Source of the DNA: a virus
Strand: one strand, 5' to 3'
IMG/VR virus record: IMGVR_UViG_3300020442_003277
Span: 1-35,518 of that record
DNA: 35,518 bases
Shown here: piece by piece, positions 28,972 through 35,518 of the stretch
Numbering within the stretch: the stretch's first letter is position 1
How the letters are laid out: every line of letters starts with the position of its first letter
Notes under the pieces: model-generated
The model's database searches: none
What the model saw: the letters and a program-made list of their open reading frames with translations, nothing else
Told to the model about the DNA's origin: nothing
Position numbers and translations under genes: made by a program

Positions 28972-29349
28972 TCAGAAGTTATACTTCAGACCGACCTTAC
29001 CACCATAACCACGGTCGATGTCGTCGTCACCAGAGCCGATGAAGGAAACTTCACCATATGCACCGAGCTTCTCGGTGACAGCAACGCCGATACCTGCCTT
29101 ACCAGAGGGGACAGTATCGCTGTCGCCACCATCAGGGGAGACCAGGCTAGCGCCACCTTGTACGTAGTAGGAAGCAGATTCACCCAGAGCGCCTTCGTAG
29201 CCTACATGGAAATCTGTAGTTGCGCCAGTGTAATCAGCGCCCGTCCAACCTGCGTTGGTTTCCACGTTGACGTAGGGTCCTGCAAGGGCAGCACCAGGAG
29301 CAGCGAAAGCAGCAGCTGCTGCGAGAGTTGCGAAAGCAGTTTTGATCAT
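28972..29349 (-). CDS. Secreted mini outer-membrane beta-barrel-like protein (125 aa)
   Basis: The signal peptide MIKTAFATLAAAAAFAAPGA with ALA-G cleavage leaves about 102 residues with alternating amphipathic strands: PYVNVETNAGW, TDFHVGYEGAL, SASYYVQGGAS, GKAGIGVAVTE, LGAYGEVSFIG and a last GGKVGLKYNF. A C-terminal aromatic Phe after a strand is the outer-membrane assembly signal, so a small six- to eight-stranded barrel is likely. I recall porin-like small proteins in some cyanophages. AAGG lies 10 bases before the ATG. It is the best-isolated gene of the window, with its own sigma70 promoter, a late box and a terminator. Its effect on the host envelope is unknown. Confidence 0.75.
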   Translation of the reverse strand: MIKTAFATLAAAAAFAAPGAALAGPYVNVETNAGWTGADYTGATTDFHVGYEGALGESASYYVQGGASLVSPDGGDSDTVPSGKAGIGVAVTEKLGAYGEVSFIGSGDDDIDRGYGGKVGLKYNF

Positions 29350-29427
29350 TTGTTAATACCTTTTAGTTACTTGCGGAATGGTTACCCGCAGATGAATAGG
29401 GACTCGACTTGTCCCGTTTACCCAAAC

Positions 29428-29456
29428 ATTATAGCACTTCTTTTACTGCAGGTCAA
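29428..29456 (-). promoter_or_regulatory. Sigma70-type promoter of the outer-membrane-protein gene
   Basis: Minus-strand -35 TTGACC (29451-29456), 17-base spacer and a perfect -10 TATAAT (29428-29433). Three bases later comes TGGGTAAACG, shared with the promoter at 5810-5838. The leader of about 70 bases can form two small hairpins (GGGAC/GTCCC and GCGG/CCGC). Confidence 0.8.
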
Positions 29457-29481
29457 GTGTGACAGAATGTAAAGGTGCTGT

Positions 29482-29489
29482 TATTTATA
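29482..29489 (-). promoter_or_regulatory. Late promoter box TATAAATA
   Basis: Perfect late -10 on the minus strand, about 35 bases before the sigma70 -35, giving the outer-membrane-protein gene a possible second, late promoter. Confidence 0.55.
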
Positions 29490-29523
29490 CGAGTTACAAA
29501 GTCACTTTGATGTGAGGATACTA

Positions 29524-29688
29524 CTAAATGTTATCCCAAGGTCTCAATTTTTTGAATCTTTTTCTTGCTTCTTCTTCAGTAATGTCACCAGCCTCCAGTT
29601 CATCTCTAATGTCCTGAGTCTGTTTCATGTATATACGAAAAGATTCTCGTCGATCTCTTCCACGTTTTGAAAAATTTCTATCAATCAT
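29524..29688 (-). CDS. Small basic helical protein (54 aa)
   Basis: The frame MIDRNFSKRGRDRRESFRIY, MKQTQDIRDELEAGDITEEE and a final RKRFKKLRPWDNI runs to the TAG at 29524-29526. Its start overlaps the last eight bases of the 1455-aa gene. The protein is two charged helices with strongly basic ends, which suggests nucleic-acid or protein binding. I do not recognise a named family. Translation coupling with the large virion gene is likely from the overlap. Confidence 0.65.
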   Translation of the reverse strand: MIDRNFSKRGRDRRESFRIYMKQTQDIRDELEAGDITEEEARKRFKKLRPWDNI

Positions 29689-32600
29689 CGATTGCAACGT
29701 AAGAATAAAGGATTGCTTGGCGTGTATGCCATATTAAGTTAGTATTGGTAGATGTGTCAAGTAGATCTGCCGATGTCCTAATAATATTAACAACGTTAGA
29801 TATTTCTAGAGTTGCATTGCAATCAGTGCCATCACTATCACGGAAACATAACTTTGTGCCATTGTTTTGCACCGACAATCCGCCGTAACCACTACCTCTG
29901 ACAATCTGTGCTTGGTATCTACCAGGACCCTCAAGTCTTACAGTCTTACTAGCACTTCCAGATTCAGCATTACCCTTAGTGAAAGATGCTCCAGCAATAG
30001 CCCAGGTGCCTAAGGCATATCCAAAACTAGATGCATCATCCCAATCAAAATCAAGATCAACATCGACAGTGCCAACACCCTCTACAATAATTGACCCATC
30101 ACCTTTACTAATCTGATCAATACGAAGTTTAAATGGTCCACCACTTATATCCTTGCCAGAAATATCAGGGAAAGAAAGTTTGTCTCCCTTTTGATATCCA
30201 GTGCCAGCATTATCAATAGAAACAATCTTATAACTGGTGTTGTTTGGATTTCCACCTGCACCTAATAGTGCATCAAATCTAACAGTAAGAAGCATACCAG
30301 ATCCACTACCACCTGTAGGTGATACCTGTGCCTGCACGAAATCATTTTCATTACTCCACAATTCTGCTCTACCACCATAACTAGTCTTCGCAGATTCTCC
30401 AACTGCTTTGCTGAAATATCCAGGACGACGATTGCCAGGTAAGTCATAATCTTCATACAAAGAAAATGCAATCAGTTGTCCTGCATCACCATCAAAATAT
30501 ACACTGACATTCGATGGGTTTTTAGTCATTTTCCAAGCACCACCTGCTGGATTAGAGTCCCATCTATCTTCATTAGGTTGACCAGATTGATTTGTAACCG
30601 TCATTGTTAACTGGTGAGCACCAGCAGTAAAATTAAAACTACCAGTTGAAGACGATGTAAACCCTGAATGGGTTATGATGTTAGTCCCATCCCAATCTAT
30701 TGTCATAGTATTGTCGGAAGCATACTCAATATCATAACTACCAGAAACAGGAATATCGATTCGGTAAGTAAGAGATTGAGGATCGCCAGCATAGGTCTCA
30801 AAGTTAGATGAGAATACAGCATACTCATCCATGAAATCACCCCAAGCATTATGAGGACCAGACTTAACCCAGTCCAAAACTTCAGTATCTTTGCACGGTG
30901 ATCCACGACAGATTCTCATATACCATCCACCAGGATTACGAGTCCAACTCTGTGCCCATTTATTTTTATCTGTGCCCTCTTTACCTACAGGATTATCACC
31001 CTCACAATTAGGATAATATGTTTTGACTACATTAGGTGCATTGATCTCACCACTAGAAATATAACCATCATATATGCCTTGCTTTGTTGCTGCCCATGCA
31101 GTTGGATTCAATACAGTGTCGGATCTAGATCCACCCTGAGCAACATAATAATTACAATGTGCTGTGTGACCATCCATGTCTGGTGCTCTACCCCTAAGAC
31201 CATACTGTCCTGAAATAGTTTCCGTGCGACCAAATCTACCCGTAATATATTCCTCAGCAACTGCTTTACCAATAGCAGTAAAGTATCTGGCAGGATTTGT
31301 ATAATTTAAAAATCCATATATGCCATAAGTATCAGTGTATTCATCATTTGGATCATCAAGATCTATTGTGCCACCATATGCACTACCATTTACAGTAGTA
31401 TTAATTCTAATAGCACTTACAATTATGTTTGCTGGTATATTATTTGCTACCATGTGTGGAGTCTGAAAACTCCACCAGACATAATCGCCTGCTTCATATC
31501 CAGATCCAGGATTTACAATACTATTGACTCTAAACCTATTGTTAGTAGGATTACCTGCTGCACCAGGCCAAGCCTCAATAGTAATATTCAACCGCATTCC
31601 TACCCCACCACCATTTGTTAGAATATCAAAGGTGTCGGTGTAAGTATCACTTAAAGATCCCCAGAATTGTTTCTGACCACCCTCTACATTATAAAACCAC
31701 TGTGATGGCATTGATCCATCTGCTTTTTGGAAATCTGGACCACTACCGAAGTTACCATGACCAGACCAGTTGTAAGGAGTGATAATACCATTAGGACCAA
31801 CGAAGTTATGACTAAATCTTCTGACAACAGAGTTGCTTACAAAATGTCCATCTAATGTCCTGGGTTGTCTACTAGGATTAGAGTTGGTGCAAACAACAAT
31901 AATTTTATGTGTGCCTGCTGTTACTGCCCTTTCAACAATATATGGCGTTGAAAGATCTCCTGCTCTGAAAATACCACCAGCAACATCTAACAGTGGCACT
32001 TCCTCCTCATCAAAGAAAACTTTTGCAACGTCGTCAACACCAAACTCAAAGAAGTAAGTATCAGTCGTTGGAAACTGGACCAAATATGTAACCGTTTGAG
32101 TGAGACATGGCAATGTACAGACCATAGGGTTGACCCATACAGCATATCGATTTGCAATATCAGACCAATAACCAAGAGAACTTGGAGCAAGATCTGATGT
32201 TACTTCTTCAATAAAGAATTCTGCATTGCAATCATTACCATCACTATCTTTCAAACAAAGTTTATTTCCATTATCAATAACTTTGATTGGTTGATTGTTA
32301 GAATTTAAATCTGTAAATGTAATTGGATACTGCACATTAGCACTGATGGCAACTCTGTGCGATTCAGATCCTCTCTCTGCTTGCTCAAAAGATGCAGCAC
32401 CACCCCAACCAACAGCAGCAATACCAATAGCATCACCACCATTAGGATTGTTTACCGAAATAGTATTAACACCTTTCTTTACCTTGTGAATTGTTAAGGT
32501 GGCATTACAATCATTACCATCATCATCTCTGAAGCAGAGCACCTGTTTAGTGTTACCATCATCATCAGCTTCAACACTAAATCCACCAGAATTTCCAGTG

Positions 32601-34048
32601 ATAGTTGCACTATAAACATTACCAGCAACAACATCCATTTTCTGTGTGTCATTACCATCAGGAATACCTGTGGTCTGTGTGAATGTAATACCATTTGCAG
32701 ACCATGTGCCTAAAGCAACGCCATGAGTATTGGGATTATCATCCCATTCAAACTTAAGTGTTACCTCAGCATCACCGTTACCATCAACAACCAGATCGCC
32801 AGCAGAATTAAAGTAAACTTCAATATCTTCACGCTGAAACTCAGGTCCTGCTACAATGTTTTGTTGTAGTTTAACTGCAACGCCAGATGTCCGATACTGA
32901 TTGGGAATGTTTACTGCAAGCAAAGACCAGTTATCAAAATTATCATCATACTCTCTATTACTAGCACCAGGATTATCCTCTCTCCAATCTTGTCTAGAAG
33001 GAAGTAAAACTTCTTCACTATTGTCAGGCCAAATAACTCTCAGACCCTCTCCACTATTATTAATTCTTTCACCACCGTTTCTATCATTACCAGAAATAGC
33101 ATGGACGAATAACGTCCTAGATCCAGTAAGATCTGCAGTAAAGTCAACCCTTCTGGTTGTTTGCATTGAGCTGAATGGACTTGTAGTTGGTGTGCCAAAA
33201 GCAAAGTATTGAGTTGCAGAAGTATTACCCTCAGGTGGAGCAAACTGTCCAATCTCACCAACACCATTACCATAGTAAAGAAGTGCCACACCTGTCATGG
33301 TTGCACCAGGCAAAGCGGCAGCATCGTAAATATTACTTTGTGTCCATGTTGTAGGACTATTTCCTGTATCAACGTCCTGCAAATTTAAAGTAATCTGACC
33401 CAAAGCAGTGGAGTGATTAGTAGGATCATCATCCCACTTAAGCGTCAACACAACAGTGCCAGTGTCAGATTGATCTCCACGGACAACTAACTTTGTGCCA
33501 TCATCAGAAAATTGCACATCTAGAGTTGGGACTTCTTGCTCTCCAGAATATGCAGCATAAGTTACTGGAGTAGATCTCTCTCTAGGATACAGTTTTGTTG
33601 TGCTTCCATCTTCATTAACCCTAGTGATGGGAGCAATATTAATATCATTTCTAAATGGATTGCATGTAGTTGGATTGATTGGAGGAACAAAGAAATCATC
33701 CTTCAATCCCCATTCTTTAGTGCCATATCCTGGCCAGTCAAAACACTCACCCGCAATTTGGAAAGTGCAAGGTGGCATAGGAAAATCATTTTCCTGCGTC
33801 CCAGGATCCCAAACAGGTCTACAATTATAAAGCTCACCTGTCTCAGGATCTTTCTTACATACAATCTTTTTCAGGGGATAAATTGGATTATCCCCATCAA
33901 AAGGACCAAAAATATCTTCATCATCGTCATCGTCAGGAGGACCAAGACGACGAGGAGCAGGAGCGTCACCATCATCAAAGATGATTATGGCATCACATAT
34001 GGGACCGAAATTACCTTCAGGTCTATAATACTGATTGGGGTGACTCAT
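29681..34048 (-). CDS. Large modular virion protein with repeats (1455 aa)
   Basis: The N-terminus is acidic (RRLGPPDDDDDEDIFGPF) and contains several Cys and Pro. Three copies of a module with a VxGxG..VxLxxxWDD...ALGxW pattern lie near residues 189-222, 418-450 and 1318-1350. Three copies of CFRDDDGNDCNATL-type repeats lie near 504-518, 598-612 and 1401-1415. PA14-like or carbohydrate-binding-like beta regions seem present near 650-720 (YLVQFPTTDTYFFEFGVDDV) and 1090-1150. No signal peptide or catalytic site is seen. A large tail fibre, whisker or head-decoration adhesin is most likely. The genes around it are the secreted peptidase and the 54-aa gene. Confidence 0.65.
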   Translation of the reverse strand: MSHPNQYYRPEGNFGPICDAIIIFDDGDAPAPRRLGPPDDDDDEDIFGPFDGDNPIYPLKKIVCKKDPETGELYNCRPVWDPGTQENDFPMPPCTFQIAGECFDWPGYGTKEWGLKDDFFVPPINPTTCNPFRNDINIAPITRVNEDGSTTKLYPRERSTPVTYAAYSGEQEVPTLDVQFSDDGTKLVVRGDQSDTGTVVLTLKWDDDPTNHSTALGQITLNLQDVDTGNSPTTWTQSNIYDAAALPGATMTGVALLYYGNGVGEIGQFAPPEGNTSATQYFAFGTPTTSPFSSMQTTRRVDFTADLTGSRTLFVHAISGNDRNGGERINNSGEGLRVIWPDNSEEVLLPSRQDWREDNPGASNREYDDNFDNWSLLAVNIPNQYRTSGVAVKLQQNIVAGPEFQREDIEVYFNSAGDLVVDGNGDAEVTLKFEWDDNPNTHGVALGTWSANGITFTQTTGIPDGNDTQKMDVVAGNVYSATITGNSGGFSVEADDDGNTKQVLCFRDDDGNDCNATLTIHKVKKGVNTISVNNPNGGDAIGIAAVGWGGAASFEQAERGSESHRVAISANVQYPITFTDLNSNNQPIKVIDNGNKLCLKDSDGNDCNAEFFIEEVTSDLAPSSLGYWSDIANRYAVWVNPMVCTLPCLTQTVTYLVQFPTTDTYFFEFGVDDVAKVFFDEEEVPLLDVAGGIFRAGDLSTPYIVERAVTAGTHKIIVVCTNSNPSRQPRTLDGHFVSNSVVRRFSHNFVGPNGIITPYNWSGHGNFGSGPDFQKADGSMPSQWFYNVEGGQKQFWGSLSDTYTDTFDILTNGGGVGMRLNITIEAWPGAAGNPTNNRFRVNSIVNPGSGYEAGDYVWWSFQTPHMVANNIPANIIVSAIRINTTVNGSAYGGTIDLDDPNDEYTDTYGIYGFLNYTNPARYFTAIGKAVAEEYITGRFGRTETISGQYGLRGRAPDMDGHTAHCNYYVAQGGSRSDTVLNPTAWAATKQGIYDGYISSGEINAPNVVKTYYPNCEGDNPVGKEGTDKNKWAQSWTRNPGGWYMRICRGSPCKDTEVLDWVKSGPHNAWGDFMDEYAVFSSNFETYAGDPQSLTYRIDIPVSGSYDIEYASDNTMTIDWDGTNIITHSGFTSSSTGSFNFTAGAHQLTMTVTNQSGQPNEDRWDSNPAGGAWKMTKNPSNVSVYFDGDAGQLIAFSLYEDYDLPGNRRPGYFSKAVGESAKTSYGGRAELWSNENDFVQAQVSPTGGSGSGMLLTVRFDALLGAGGNPNNTSYKIVSIDNAGTGYQKGDKLSFPDISGKDISGGPFKLRIDQISKGDGSIIVEGVGTVDVDLDFDWDDASSFGYALGTWAIAGASFTKGNAESGSASKTVRLEGPGRYQAQIVRGSGYGGLSVQNNGTKLCFRDSDGTDCNATLEISNVVNIIRTSADLLDTSTNTNLIWHTRQAILYSYVAIDD

Positions 34049-34061
34049 TGAAGATTATTTT

Positions 34062-34745
34062 TTAATTATTTAGATACCCATTCTCACGCAACCACTGACC
34101 AGTCAGAGGAGTTGGAGGATAAACTTCCCACATTTTACCATCCGCACATGCATTGAGAGCAGTCTGTGTCATTGCTTGTGTGCGACCTGCCCACTGTGCT
34201 TCTGCTTCCCACGGGACCGCAGAGGGGGGATAGGTGCGCTCTGCCATCACACGCCAGATCATAGGAACTTCATCCTCTGGTTTGATAATAGCAATCATAC
34301 TATTCTTGATGGTGCCTGCCATACAGTCTTGTGCAGCGTGCCAACCCTCATGACGCATCAATGTCATCAACACACTAGGACGATCCATATATCTCCTGTT
34401 GAGATAAACGTTGTTACTAACAGTGTGGTATACACCACGATGCATTGGAGGGAAATAACGCTCATCAGCAAGGAATACTTTAATTCCAATCTGATTCATT
34501 GTCACCAGCATCGCATTAAACTCTTGTGCGATTGGTGTAAACTCTTCCGTGTTGGGATATTGACTAGAGATATCCAAAAGAGAATAAACTTCTTCAACAT
34601 CATCTTTACACTCACGCAATAGCATACATCCCATTGCGTCCATAGTATTATAACCTTTGGTGATTTTGTCTTCACCTGCCTCTACGGGGACTGTCATCCC
34701 TTGTGCCGCTCCAAGAAGGAGTCCAGCAAGGATATACTTAAACAT
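34062..34745 (-). CDS. Secreted zinc metallopeptidase-like protein, HEGWH motif (227 aa)
   Basis: A signal peptide MFKYILAGLLLGAAQGMTVP with VEA-G cleavage precedes a soluble domain. The central LMTLMRHEGWHAAQDCM carries HExxH (H132, E133, H136), and the downstream PSAVPWEAEAQWAG offers E180 or E182 as third zinc ligand, as in gluzincin-type peptidases. Five or more cysteines suggest disulfides. I recall HEGWH proteins next to photosynthesis genes in cyanophages, without known substrate. Activity in the periplasm is inferred from the signal peptide. The ATG directly follows the psbD terminator T tract and has no usual ribosome binding site. Confidence 0.75.
   Translation of the reverse strand: MFKYILAGLLLGAAQGMTVPVEAGEDKITKGYNTMDAMGCMLLRECKDDVEEVYSLLDISSQYPNTEEFTPIAQEFNAMLVTMNQIGIKVFLADERYFPPMHRGVYHTVSNNVYLNRRYMDRPSVLMTLMRHEGWHAAQDCMAGTIKNSMIAIIKPEDEVPMIWRVMAERTYPPSAVPWEAEAQWAGRTQAMTQTALNACADGKMWEVYPPTPLTGQWLRENGYLNN
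34067..34073 (-). promoter_or_regulatory. Late-type box CTAAATA before the 1455-aa gene
   Basis: CTAAATAATT on the minus strand in the end of the peptidase gene, 19 bases before the ATG of the large virion protein. Confidence 0.5.
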
Positions 34746-34771
34746 AAAAAAGAGGGTCGTTTGACCCCCTC
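34746..34771 (-). terminator. Intrinsic terminator of psbD
   Basis: The minus strand carries a GGGTC-AAAC-GACCC hairpin extended by flanking GAG/CTC with a small bulge, followed by six T. The T tract runs straight into the ATG of the peptidase gene. Confidence 0.8.
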
Positions 34772-34777
34772 ATTATA

Positions 34778-35518
34778 TCACAGAGCGTTGCCTCTTGGCA
34801 ATACCTCTTCAGGAAATATGAAGTTTTCGTGAGGTTGGTCAGCAGGTGCCATCCAGGTACGAAGACCTTCATTCAGAAGGATATTCTTCGTATAGAACGT
34901 CTCAAATTCAGGATCTTCTGCCGCCCTGATTTCTTGAGATACAAAATCGTAAGCACGAAGATTGAGAGCAAGACCAATGATTCCAATAGAAGCGGTCCAA
35001 AGACCCATAACAGGTACAAACAGCATAAAGAAATGAAGCCAGCGTTTATTACTAAAAGCAACTCCAAATATCTGGGACCAGAAACGGTTAGCAGTAACCA
35101 TCGAATAGGTTTCTTCTTCTTGAGTGCTGTCGAAAGCTTTAAAAGTGTTTGCTTGATCACCATCTTGATACAAAGTATTCTCTACTGTAACACCATGGAT
35201 CGCAGAAAGCAAGGCCCCTCCCAAAATACCAGCAACACCCATCATGTGAAATGGATTCAGTGTCCAGTTATGGAAACCTTGGAGGAAGAGGAGGAATCGA
35301 AAGATTGCTGCCACCCCAAAGGACGGAGCGAAAAACCAACTGGACTGACCCAGTGGGTAGATAAGGAAGACGCTGACAAAAACAGCAATAGGACCAGAGA
35401 ACGCAATAGCATTGTAAGGACGGATACCGATAAGACGTGCCAATTCAAATTGGCGAAGCATGAAACCTATGAGAGCAAAGGCTCCGTGGAGCGCCACAAA
35501 AGCCCAGAGTCCCCCAAG
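34778..35518 (-). CDS. psbD: Photosystem II reaction-centre protein D2, 3' part (246 aa in window)
   Basis: The visible C-terminal 246 residues are a typical D2: [36 protein letters not shown] with the redox tyrosine (YD), [15 protein letters not shown] with the P680 histidine, [17 protein letters not shown] with the iron and QA histidine, WLHFFMLF with the second iron histidine, and the end [16 protein letters not shown]. Four membrane helices are in the window. D2 pairs with D1 (psbA, not seen here) to replace damaged host reaction centres during infection and keep light energy available. The gene continues beyond the window; the first codon here is at 35516-35518. It ends in an intrinsic terminator. 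Confidence 0.97.
   Translation of the reverse strand, partial: LGGLWAFVALHGAFALIGFMLRQFELARLIGIRPYNAIAFSGPIAVFVSVFLIYPLGQSSWFFAPSFGVAAIFRFLLFLQGFHNWTLNPFHMMGVAGILGGALLSAIHGVTVENTLYQDGDQANTFKAFDSTQEEETYSMVTANRFWSQIFGVAFSNKRWLHFFMLFVPVMGLWTASIGIIGLALNLRAYDFVSQEIRAAEDPEFETFYTKNILLNEGLRTWMAPADQPHENFIFPEEVLPRGNAL

Noticed and set aside
29350-29427. Riboswitch in the leader of the outer-membrane-protein gene
   Set aside because: Only two short simple hairpins are seen; no known riboswitch pattern is recognisable.
33536-34051. 171-codon plus-strand frame
   Set aside because: Shadow of the acidic N-terminus of the 1455-aa virion protein.
34176-34622. 148-codon plus-strand frame opposite the metallopeptidase
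   Set aside because: His/Thr/Cys-rich antisense translation of a gene with a clear HExxH motif and signal peptide.
1-35518. CRISPR array or insertion sequence
   Set aside because: No regularly spaced direct repeats and no transposase-like reading frame were seen on either strand.

Overview
This window is part of the genome of a T4-like cyanophage (a cyanomyovirus infecting marine Synechococcus or Prochlorococcus). The evidence is a set of T4 core homologues (gp4, gp5, gp26, gp32, gp33, gp48, gp53, gp54, gp59) together with genes typical of cyanophages: psbD (photosystem II D2), cpeT (phycobiliprotein lyase family), thyX, phoH and an MGME1-like exonuclease. Most genes lie on the minus strand; only gp48, gp53 and one small gene are on the plus strand. 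Genes are tightly packed, often with ATGA or TAATG overlaps, and no stretch over 300 bases lacks a gene or RNA.

Layout. 1-3114: three virion or tail-fibre-like proteins. 3141-5787: an accessory zone with small overlapping genes, four tRNAs (Asn, Ala, Thr, Leu), a spacer rich in stem-loops, and a 2OG-Fe(II) oxygenase. 5835-19262: tail and baseplate hub module (gp5, an inserted 75-aa gene/cpeT/tRNA-Val cassette, gp27-like hub, two giant related tail proteins carrying cell-wall hydrolase-like domains, gp26 with a probable -1 frameshift extension, gp54). 19264-21872: gp4, then divergently gp48, gp53 and a small gene. 21916-28371: a replication and nucleotide operon read leftward (DUF6433-like, ThyX, PhoH, exonuclease, gp33, gp59, a DsbA-position gene, gp32, a secreted His-rich peptide, a second 2OG oxygenase). 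28383-29349: a membrane protein, a glutaredoxin and a mini outer-membrane beta-barrel. 29524-35518: a 1455-aa modular virion protein, a secreted HEGWH metallopeptidase and psbD (cut by the window end).

Regulation visible in the sequence. Many genes are preceded by T4-late-type -10 boxes (TATAAATA, CTAAATA or TAATAAATA). Four sigma70-type promoters with near-consensus -35 and -10 boxes are seen at 5365-5394, 5810-5838, 23676-23704 and 29428-29456. Three clear intrinsic terminators are present. gp33, encoded here, is expected to act with gp55 and the clamp at the late promoters.

The observations I find most worth following up are: (1) a T TTT TTC slippery site with an upstream SD-like element at the end of gp26, leading into a -1-frame 64-codon extension directly upstream of the tape-measure-like gene; (2) a 126-nt spacer between tRNA-Thr and tRNA-Ala that folds into consecutive stem-loops and may be a stable RNA; (3) an amidase-like domain in one giant tail protein, and CHAP-like plus lytic-transglycosylase-like domains in the next, while gp5 shows no lysozyme domain; (4) two protein genes that terminate inside the 5' halves of tRNA genes. 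All assignments are from reading the sequence and recalled family features; no search was run.
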